This document shows, one piece after another, positions 1-9,200 of a stretch of 38,559 bases of DNA. Numbering within the stretch: position 1 is the first letter of the stretch; the number at the start of each line of letters is the position of its first letter. The position numbers and the translations under genes are program-made. The DNA comes from Saprospiraceae bacterium. Lineage in GTDB: Bacteria; Bacteroidota; Bacteroidia; Chitinophagales; Saprospiraceae. Under the pieces are notes generated by a model. That model saw only the letters and a program-made list of their open reading frames with translations, had not been told where the DNA came from and did not search any database. The DNA lies in NCBI GenBank assembly GCA_020630775.1, contig JAHDIN010000029.1:1-38559 (forward strand), read 5' to 3'.

Positions 1-51
1 AATACCTGCCTGTCACGCAGGGGGTCGCGGGTTCGAGTCCCGTCCAGACCG
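1..51 (+). tRNA. tRNA-Asp (GTC), 3' part only
   Basis: The window opens inside a tRNA. The anticodon stem CCTGC/GCAGG encloses the seven-base loop CTGTCAC, whose middle bases GTC are the Asp anticodon. The T arm carries GGTTCGAGTCC, and the 3' acceptor strand CCAGACC (44-50) is followed by discriminator G at 51. The next bases are CAA, so the CCA end is not encoded and would be added after transcription. The 5' acceptor strand and D arm lie outside the window. Confidence 0.95.
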
Positions 52-63
52 CAACAAAATTAT

Positions 64-103
64 AAAATCCTGTAAGTCATTGACTTATGGGATTTTTGTT
101 TTT
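64..103 (+). terminator. Rho-independent terminator after tRNA-Asp
   Basis: AAAATCC (64-70) pairs with GGATTTT (90-96). An inner TAAGT/ACTTA stem extends the hairpin, and a T-rich stretch runs to about 103. It begins 13 bases after the tRNA end, as expected for termination of a tRNA transcript. Confidence 0.75.
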
Positions 104-412
104 AAAGGACTTTCTTCGCAAGTCCAAACAAATCATTTATGTCTCTTCCTTGATAAATAGTAGAAATCGAACTTTAATTCATAAAGCTCAAAAAGTTATG
201 CTCACTCTTTATTACTAAAGCTTAGGCGCTAAATTATAAGGCTACTATAATCCTTGCAATAATAAAGAGTAAATTATACTAGTTTATGTTTTAAGGGCTA
301 TTCATATGGCAGCCTTTTTTATTCAATTAAGTTTAATTGGGAAATAATCTTATACTACTTTTTGGAATGTAATTGATATATTGAAACAAGGAACAACAAA
401 TCCATTAAGAGT
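104..412. other. Intergenic region with inverted repeats, no gene seen
   Basis: I see no convincing ORF. Three inverted repeats are visible: GGACTT/AAGTCC (107-125), ACTCTTTATTA/TAATAAAGAGT (204-214 and 260-270, with a smaller ATTATA/TATAAT stem inside), and CAATTAA/TTAATTG (324-339). A weak Bacteroidota-like promoter for the M23 gene could be TTG at 337-339 with TACTTTTTG at 356-364. Its spacing is short and the second box is one base too long, so this is only a suggestion. Confidence 0.4.
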
Positions 413-1786
413 ATGAATATCAAACTTGTCTTTCTGCTTATATTTTCAACAGTTTTTTATAAAAGCTGGACCCAAGAAAATAACCTATCGCTTAAAGGTG
501 AAGGGCATTATCACCCTGAGAATATTCAATGTATAACAGATGAAGAACGCCAAAAAGTGAATCAAGAAATAAAGCGAAATATTAAAAAGTATAATATAAA
601 ATTGCCCAAACAAAAAAGCATGCCCGTGCTTTATGATTGGCCCATAGACCAAAATCCCGCTTATTCATGGAATTCAACAATAGGCATAAGTAATTATGTA
701 GATCATAATACTGCTTTCCCAAATCAATTAGAAGATTATAATTGTGGTACTCATACTTATGACACTAACGGCGGCTATAATCATCAAGGTATTGATATCT
801 TTCTTTGGCCATTTGATCATAATCAAGTCGCCAATGATCATACATATGCCGTAGCAGGAGCTGCAGGGACTATCCTTGCTAAACAAGATGGACAGGTGGA
901 TAATAGTTGCACCTTAAATAACAATCCCGCTAATTATGTCATATTGGAGCATTCAGATGGTAGTCGTTCTTGGTATTGGCATTTGAAAAACGGGTCTGTT
1001 ACGACAAAGCCAATAGGTTCTAGTGTTGTGTCTGGAGAATACTTAGGTGTTATCGCTAGTTCTGGAAATTCTACAGGTCCTCATTTGCATTTCGAATGTT
1101 ATGATGAGAATTTAAACTTAATTGATCCATACTCAGGCAGTTGTAACAGTATGAATAGTTCTTCATTTTGGAATGCTCAAAAACCTTATTGGGAGCCTAC
1201 CATAAATGTAGTCATGACACATGCTCAACCACCGAATTTAACGAGTTGTCCAAATCCTGAAATAACTAATGAAAAGACGGTTTTCAATCCTTTAGATACC
1301 GTCTACTTAATTCCATATTTCCATGATTATCAGACTTCAAATACATCAAATATGAAAGTCCGATACCCTAATGGGGCCATCTGGTATAATTGGAATCATA
1401 CCCCCAATATGACATATAGAGCTTCTTATTATTGGTGGTATATCATCATACCTAGTTCTGCAGCATTAGGAACATATGCATTTGAAGTAACACTTAATGG
1501 AACTACAGTTTCTGCAGACTTCGAAGTTGAGTCGTCAAATTGTCCTCCTGATTATACTGGAGCAAATCAATTAACAGGTACACAAAATGTAGATGAAGCA
1601 TTTGAAACCAATGGCATTCTAGATTCAGACCAGATAATTAATAGCAATGCAGTCGTAAAATATGATTCTGCAGTTGAAATTAATTTGCTGCCGGGTTTTC
1701 AAACGATTTTAGGCGTTCTTTTTGAAGCGATTATTGATGGATGTGGTGGTGCTGCTAAGGAAGAGAATGGGCAGTCAGGAAAGTAA
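413..1786 (+). CDS. Secreted M23-family (LytM-type) metallopeptidase
   Basis: A 457-residue exported zinc peptidase, probably acting on peptidoglycan cross-links or other extracellular peptides. A signal peptide (residues 1 to about 21, ending near SWTQ) starts the protein. The M23 domain spans about 100-245 and holds the expected ligands: H124 and D128 in HQGID, H190 in WYWHLK, and H224/H226 in HLHFE. Residues 260-375 look like a beta-sandwich with many aromatics. The last 80 residues (NQLTGTQ to GCGG) resemble the '3-coathanger stack' C-terminal domain often found on Bacteroidota exported proteins, not a classical T9SS type A domain. The gene stands alone, convergent with the methyltransferase gene 69 bases away. 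The exact substrate cannot be read from sequence. Confidence 0.9.
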   Translation: MNIKLVFLLIFSTVFYKSWTQENNLSLKGEGHYHPENIQCITDEERQKVNQEIKRNIKKYNIKLPKQKSMPVLYDWPIDQNPAYSWNSTIGISNYVDHNTAFPNQLEDYNCGTHTYDTNGGYNHQGIDIFLWPFDHNQVANDHTYAVAGAAGTILAKQDGQVDNSCTLNNNPANYVILEHSDGSRSWYWHLKNGSVTTKPIGSSVVSGEYLGVIASSGNSTGPHLHFECYDENLNLIDPYSGSCNSMNSSSFWNAQKPYWEPTINVVMTHAQPPNLTSCPNPEITNEKTVFNPLDTVYLIPYFHDYQTSNTSNMKVRYPNGAIWYNWNHTPNMTYRASYYWWYIIIPSSAALGTYAFEVTLNGTTVSADFEVESSNCPPDYTGANQLTGTQNVDEAFETNGILDSDQIINSNAVVKYDSAVEINLLPGFQTILGVLFEAIIDGCGGAAKEENGQSGK

Positions 1787-1855
1787 GTTATTTCATGACT
1801 TCCTTGTGATCCTTAAATCCTTAGTTAAGCTGTAAAACTAATTTATAGCTATGTA

Positions 1856-2911
1856 TTAACAACAAGCAGCCCCATCTTCAAAACCACCTTCTACAGAAAA
1901 TGGCATATTGCCACCACAACCTTCATATATGCCATAATGCGTATCGAAGTTGCCATAAAAATCAAAATGATCTGCAAGACGTGTATCCTTTAGCATCATA
2001 TATGTATTACCACAAACTGAGGCGAATTTTCCTGTAGGAAAATTATGGTGGTCATCTAAATCGAAACTAGATGCTTGACCATCTATTGTGCCTTTATAAA
2101 CGACAGCTTGTCCGTAATCTTCACAATCAGATTCTAAATTATCAAGCTTGAAAAGTCTGTAGGTAACAGAAAAGAATTTGATATCACCGACCTTTTCAGA
2201 TACTTCATTGTTTTCAATGGTAATAGGCGAATTTTTAACAACACGAGGATCGATAAATCCTGAAGCCTTGGCAATATTTAAAAAATCATTCCAGTATAAT
2301 GCGCCGCTTAGACATTCCCCCCAAAGTACAGGGTCCTTTCTTAAGTCTTGAGGTACTCTTCTGTCAGCGTAGACATCACTAAAGTAGATTTCACCGCCAG
2401 GTTTTAATAGCTTGAAAGCTTTTTCGAAAACACTTTTTTTATCTTCAACTAAGTTGATGACACAATTGGAAACGATAAGATCAAATGAGTTTTCTTTCAA
2501 CTCTAATTCATCAAGTTTGTCAATATTACCTTTTATAAATTTGACATTTGCATACTTGTACCCAAACTTCTCTGTATGATAATCTATATGTTTATTTGCA
2601 ACATTTAGTTGTTCGTCTGTCATATCTATGCCCACTACTTCTCCTTCTTGACCAACCAATTTTGAAAGAATATAACAATCTCTTCCACTCCCAGATCCTA
2701 AGTCTAATACTTTGAGTCCTTTTAAAACTTTTGGAATGCAAAGTCCACAGCCATAATACTTGTTTAAAACCTCATCATGTATTTGTTTTAAAGCTTCCTT
2801 TATTTCTTTCGAAGGCACTTCCATAGTACAACAGGCGTTGGTTTTTAAGTCTTCAGAGGATTGAAGCTCTTGACCATAATATTCCTGAACTTGCTTATGT
2901 AATTCATTCAT
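1856..2911 (-). CDS. arsM: Arsenite S-adenosylmethionine methyltransferase
   Basis: Predicted to transfer methyl groups from SAM to As(III), a cytoplasmic detoxification step giving methylated, partly volatile arsenicals. The protein has 351 residues. The SAM-binding motif DLGSGSG is at 70-76 and the acidic loop VVGIDM near 92-97. The three cysteines that hold arsenic in ArsM enzymes are recognisable: C79 (RDCY), C150 (SNCVINL) and C200 (WGECLSG). Extra cysteine pairs occur at 27-28 and at the very C-terminus (350-351), which may help bind metalloid. No arsR, arsB or arsC lies nearby in the window, so it looks like a stand-alone gene. A 14-bp palindrome 28 bp upstream of the start may be its operator. 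Confidence 0.9.
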   Translation of the reverse strand: MNELHKQVQEYYGQELQSSEDLKTNACCTMEVPSKEIKEALKQIHDEVLNKYYGCGLCIPKVLKGLKVLDLGSGSGRDCYILSKLVGQEGEVVGIDMTDEQLNVANKHIDYHTEKFGYKYANVKFIKGNIDKLDELELKENSFDLIVSNCVINLVEDKKSVFEKAFKLLKPGGEIYFSDVYADRRVPQDLRKDPVLWGECLSGALYWNDFLNIAKASGFIDPRVVKNSPITIENNEVSEKVGDIKFFSVTYRLFKLDNLESDCEDYGQAVVYKGTIDGQASSFDLDDHHNFPTGKFASVCGNTYMMLKDTRLADHFDFYGNFDTHYGIYEGCGGNMPFSVEGGFEDGAACC

Positions 2912-2938
2912 GATAATAAAGTTTGTTGTGTATTTGCA

Positions 2939-2952
2939 TTCATTTAAATGAA
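2939..2952. promoter_or_regulatory. 14-bp perfect palindrome, possible operator of arsM
   Basis: TTCATTTAAATGAA is a perfect palindrome centred 35 bp upstream of the arsM start. TTCA/TGAA half-sites resemble those bound by ArsR/SmtB-family metalloregulators. No regulator gene is in the window, so the assignment rests on position and symmetry only. Confidence 0.4.
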
Positions 2953-3197
2953 ATCAAGGAATTATCTCCTTTTTTGACCCCTTAAATCTTTTACTAATTC
3001 GGGTTTTTATGATTATTAAGCGTTATATAATAGCAACTTAATAAAAATTACATGCATCAAATTTAATACTATTCTAACTGTCCTTATGTGACATTTGTTC
3101 TCAGTTGAGCATCTACAGATTTCGATATTAACTTATATAAGATTTTTATCATAAGACAGCTATTTGTCATAATAATATATAGTACCCCTTTTTCGGA

Positions 3198-3236
3198 AAG
3201 ATACTCTCTATCTTGAGGTTGATTTTATAATCAAGA
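3198..3236 (+). promoter_or_regulatory. Structured 5' leader of the first giant repeat-protein gene
   Basis: Just before the start at 3245 lie AAGATA/TATCTT (3198-3203 and 3209-3214, five-base loop) and TTGATT/AATCAA (3219-3224 and 3229-3234, four-base loop). TCTTGA at 3211-3216 could instead pair with TCAAGA at 3231-3236, so alternative folds exist. No clear TAnnTTTG promoter was found in 2953-3244, and that stretch holds no gene that I can see. Confidence 0.35.
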
Positions 3237-3244
3237 GCAAAATT

Positions 3245-6200
3245 ATGTATCCAAAAACCTTTGCCCTCTCACTCATTGGGGTTCTATTCCTTATATGGTG
3301 CCCTGTGCATGCTAATGCATTAGATTTTAATGATCCTAGAAACCCTCAGTTATTAGTTGATTTTGATGAATGTGCCTCATTTGTAGGTGGTTCACAGTTT
3401 GACTATCAAGAGTTTACAGCAGATGAAACCAATTTTGATAGCTGTAGTCAATTGAGTTTGGTCTTCCCATCGCATGTCTATAGGCATTCTACTTTAGATA
3501 ATGCGCATTCTTGTACTCCAGGTATTGGAAATTCTTTGGGGATGTGTATCGATGGCTATACCAATTGCGAGTTTTTACCAGGTTCTGTAAAATCATTGAG
3601 ATTTAATGTCAAAGTTGTACCAGGCATTAGTGGTGTTGGTAGTATTGATGGAATTGCATTTTTTGAGCAAGCACCTACTAATTTCAATATTCATTTAGGA
3701 GATACAGGTCTAAATAATTATCCTCAATTTCTTGGAATTCAAGTAACTGCCAATGGCCAAGTTGTTTATCAAAATGCTAATATTCCAACTAATCGAACAT
3801 GGACCTTACAGCAATTTGATTTTCGTAATGTAGATGGGTTCACGGTTGATGAAGAGACAATATTCAATTTTGAGATTTTGCCTTATTGTCCAGTAGGTAA
3901 TGGGGCCGATAAAATTATATGGGATATTGATAATCTCATCATTGATGGAAATTGTAATTCCATTTTTGGAGGTTTCATAAGTACAGATGACCCTATAGAT
4001 ATATGTGCCTCTGATTTAAATTCAGGTGTCGTTAATTTTGGTGTTGAAAAGGAATTTGGTCCATTATCATCATGGATAGTTGCAGATGAAGATGATAACA
4101 TACTTCAAGTTTTACAAACTAATACAGCTGATTTTAGAGGTTTTCCAAATGGGACGTATCAAGTATATCATGTTGTATTTGAAAGAGGCATTACGGGATT
4201 GGTGCAGGGAGCAAATTTAGAGAACCTAGGAGGTTGTTTTGACCTATCAAATAGAATATCGGTCAATTATAGCAACCTTGTTGGTGGTGAATTAATGACA
4301 TCGGATAGGTTTATTGATGCTTATATATGTGAGAATACTTCGGAGCAAAATTTAGTTCAAACTATCATAAACGGGCAAGTAGGACGATTTACAAATTATC
4401 TACTGCTTGATGCAGATGATCAAATTTTAGAATCATTCAGAGGGCCAGATTATGATTTTTCGGCTTTGCCAGAAGGGACTTATTTTATGATCGCCGCTAC
4501 ACATAATGGACAACTATTAAATAGTGTTCCAGGACTAAATTTATCAGATTTAGCAGGCTGTTTCGAATTGTCAAATTCTATAAGAATCATTAAAGAATTT
4601 ATTGAAGTTGGGTCCATTTCAATTGATGGACAAACAAGCTTGACATTATGCGGTGATGAAGCCATGTCCTTAGAACCTGAAATCCTAGGGGCAACATCAA
4701 ATAATACACGATGGGTTATTACAAACCCCAATGGCATCATACTTAATGTTTTTGATGCATTGCCTATAGATGTTTCAAACTTTAATGAAATGTTTGTGGA
4801 AATCAGATTGATATCTTTCTTGGGTAGGCTAAGCAATTTGGAAGTTAATGAACCATTCGATAATGTAGAAGGCTGTTTTGTCTCTTCAAATGTTTTGACA
4901 ATAGTTAATGATCAAAAGGACGCTGGTGAGATTAGTTTTGATGGGAATGTAGAGTCCATCGAGGTGTGTGTGGATGATGGAATGAATGAAAATATCGAAG
5001 TTGTTTTTTCTGGAGGAAATGGAGCTAATTCAGAATTTATAATTACAAATGAGTTAGGTGACATTATAGCTATTTCTGATATCAATGTTTTCAATTTCGA
5101 AGGTATAGGTGAAGGTATTTGCTTGATTAGTTATATCACCTACGATGATATCAATAATCTAGAAGTTGGAAATAATGTAAGCACACTTTCAGGCTGTTTT
5201 GGATTATCCAATACCATTCAAGTTCAGCGATTAGAGCGTTTTAATTGTTTTGGGGGCTGTGATGTATCTTCAGGAGATCTTTTGCTTAGAAGTGAAGTAG
5301 TTTGTGTTGCTGACGCCAATACGGGTGAAGTGCTAGGTGAAGTCATTGATCCTATTGGAAATATTCAATTGGTACTTTTAACGGATACTGATGGACAGAT
5401 TTTAAGTATAAATCCTTCTTTTCCAATTGATGTATCTTTTCTTGGTCTTGGTAACTATAATGTATATGCGCTATCATCATTTGATGATACTGGCGTAATG
5501 GTAGGTGATATGATAGATGGTATAGATCATGACTGTTTTGATATCTCGGAACCAATGACTTTTGATAAAATTTTAAATGGAGGGGGAGCCATTAGTTTGG
5601 AAGATGGGACTACAGAAGTTTCTATATGTATCAACGATACAATTCCAGATTTACTAACCTTCGCATCGTCAGCTACAGGTAATAATTTACAATATGTAAT
5701 TACAGATGATGCTAATATTATTCTTGATATAACCAATGATAACTTTTTCGATTTTCAAAATGCACCTATTGGTATTTGCCGTGTGTGGACTTTGGTTTCT
5801 AGCGATGAGATAACTTTAGTTATCGGTGAAGAGTTAATGGCCCCTGATGCTACATCAGGTATTTGTGCTGAGCTCTCTTCTAATTTTATTGAAGTCATCA
5901 GATTTGATTCGGGTATTGTATGTGGAGAAATTCCTTGCGAAGCGAATGGAGGTGAAATTGTTTTAGATAATAATAGTTATTGTATCGGTGATGGCGAACC
6001 AGATATTGTTTCTGGTATCATTGATAATAGTGAGGGCGACTTTATGCAAGTAATTGTAACGGATGCTGACAGCACTATAATTGCATTGCCATCTGGATTG
6101 GGATTTGATGTTGAATCAACAGAGCCAGGTATTTGTCTAATTTTTAATCTAGCATATTCTACAGAGCAAAACTTTGAAACGGGTGTTCATATAAATACTA

Positions 6201-9200
6201 TTCAAGATTCATGCTTTAGTTTATCGCCAGCAGTGGCCATCACAAGAACAGAAAATTTTGGAGGTGAAGTAAGCTTGCCAGATGGGAGCACTTCTATTGA
6301 CTTGTGTGTAAATGACACTATTCCAGATTTAATATTATTCGAAACATCTGGTAACGGCGTTAGTTACCAATACATTGTTACAGATGCAAATAATACAATA
6401 TTAGCATTGCCTTCAACAGCTTCATTTGACTTTAGCGGATCACCTGCCGGAGTTTGCAGAGTTTGGGGCGTAGCTCATAATGCGGTATATAATCAATCAA
6501 TCGGTGATTCTCTAGAATTGCCTATGATCCCAAATAGATGCTTTGACTTCTCTAATAACTTTATTGAAGTTAACAGATTTGATTCTGGAATTATTTGTGG
6601 TGAAGAGGAATGCATGGTTGCGGCTGGTGTCATTTTATTAAATGATGCGGTTTATTGTGTTGGAGATGGCGAACCTGATTTAGTTAATGGGATTATTGAT
6701 GGTGCAGCCGGAGCATTTATGCAATTATTAATTACAGATGCTGATAGTACAATTATCTCTTTACCAACGGACTTTCCATTTGATGTTGATGGCGCACTTG
6801 CTGGTAATTGTATTGTGTGGCATTTAGTTTCAGATCAAGCTATAGATGTCCAGATTGGTCAAGATATCGAATCGATAACTTCAGAGTGTTTTGATATTTC
6901 TGAAGGTGTTTCTTTTTCTAGAATTCAAAATAATGGAGGTTTAGTCTCATTGTTAAATGGTGCTGATACCATAACTATCTGTGTGGATGATCCTTTGGAA
7001 AGTACTCAAAGTTTCCAAACAACAGGTAGTGGTATGACATATCAATATGTAGTCACTGATGCTAATAACATCATAGTAGGATTGCCTTCAGGAAATATGG
7101 TTGATTTTTCAAGCGCTGGTGCTGGTGTTTGTAGGGTATGGGGTTTAGCACATAACAGCAACTTTACGGGTATGATTGGCGAAGTTTTGGAAGAACCGCA
7201 GTCATTAGGTTCGTGCTTCGATTTGTCTAACAACTTTGTAGAGGTTACTAGAGAAATTTGTAATACTGGCGGTATTATACCTGAAGCAGGCGCCATTACT
7301 TTGATAGATGGCACATTAGAATTTTGCCCTGGTGATACAACTGGTATGGCAACATTAGAAGGTATATCTTTTGATATTTTGCTGGACGGCGATGACCAAG
7401 GCGAAAAGCGATGGGTGCTTGTCGATCCACAAGGAAATATTGATACTATAGTTGATGCAACACCACCTTTTGTTTTTGATTTAAATCCAGCTGGTGCTTA
7501 TACTTTGTATCATTTATCATTTGTAGGCACATTGCAGGGATTCGAAATAGGTGAACCATTTTCAGACATCTCGGGCAACTTTGACTTATCTAATTTCCTT
7601 ACACTCAACTCAGCACCATGTGAGGCAGAATGTAATGTCGAAGCAGGTATGGTGACGATAGAACAAACGACATTTTGCGTTGGAGATGGTGATTCAGATT
7701 TAGTTACTGGATCGGTATTAGGCGCAGTGGGTATGATTTCACAATTGATCATTACAGATGCTGATAGTACAATTATAGCGGTAGAGGATGGATTCCCATT
7801 CGATGTAGATGGAGCAGGTGGTGGCGTTTGTATCATTTGGCATTTAGCGGCAGATGAACTGCCAGAAATTTTAATTGGTACAAATATTTCTTCCATTCAA
7901 GCTGACTGCTTTGATATATCTGAAGGTGTATCAATTAATAGAATAGAAAATTTTGGTGGTGAGGTGTCTTTAGATGGCGGAACCTCTCAAATTGAAATTT
8001 GTGCCGGAGACGGGGTGAGTGATCCGTTGTTGTTTTCTACAACAGGTCAAGGCAGTAGTTATAGATATATCATTACAGATGCTAATAATATAATTCTTGA
8101 TTTGCCAACTGGCGGTGCTTATGATTTCGAGTCAGCTTCTTTAGGAACTTGCCGCGTTTGGGGTTTAGCTTTCTTTGGTCCATTTAATTTTTCAATTGGA
8201 GATGAATTGATAGAATCACAAACAAATATAGGCTGCTATGATCTTTCAAATAATTTCATTGAAGTTGTAAAATCAGATGATGTTTGTGATCCATGTTTAT
8301 TGGCGCAAAACACATGTGACGGGACAGATGTATCCTTAGGATTTAACGATACTTCACTGGTTGAAGGAACGAATGTTTGTGTGCCATTGGTAGTTGAAAA
8401 CTTCGTAGACATAGTAACTGCTCAAGGAGGTATAATGTGGGACTCAACAGCCCTTTCTTTTACTGCTCTTGAAAATCTAGCACTTCCAGGGTGGAGTCCA
8501 GCTCAGTTTAATATTGATACAACTGGAGGCCTTGGCTCTTTTGTTTGGTTCGATAGCAGTGGAGGTGGTCAGGCCACGACCATAGCTGATGGTGGAACTT
8601 TATTCGAAATTTGTTTTGATGTCATTGGCGAACCAGGTGAAAATTCACTTATTAAAGTTATTGATTTACCACCTACGGAAATAGAAGTATCCTCTAGTAC
8701 AGTGGTTGATGCTGAAGCATGCATCCAAGATGGTTGTGTTTCAATTATCAGTGATCCTAATTCTACAGATGTTACTGTCATAGCTCAAGATGTTTTAACT
8801 GCTGATACAACCTTATGTATTGATGTAACGGCTGAAAACTTTACAGATATTTCAGGCATGCAATTTACGATGGCTTGGGATTCCTTATTTATGTGTTATG
8901 ATAGTGTACTCAATTTAAATCCAAATCTTGGATTATTTGCAGGATCTTTCAATAACTCATCACCAGGAAAATTAAGATTGGTTTGGAATGGCATTACGAA
9001 TGTGACTCTGCCAGATGGCACTGTACTTTTTAGCGTATGTGTAAGCATCAAAAGTGATAATTGTGGTGAGAATACTCAATTTAGTTTCGTGGACGACCTA
9101 GTGCCAATCGAATTTGCTTCTGGTACAACCTCCATACCTTTTATGGTCGAAAACGGCAGCGTTACAAAACTGTCTAATGGTGGTAGAGTCAACTTGATTG

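Noticed and set aside
1-412. Integrated genetic element beside tRNA-Asp
   Set aside because: No integrase, no direct repeat of the tRNA 3' end in the window as far as I could see, and the neighbouring genes look chromosomal.
1787-1855. Terminator between the M23 gene and arsM
   Set aside because: Only short imperfect stems without a T run could be found in either direction.
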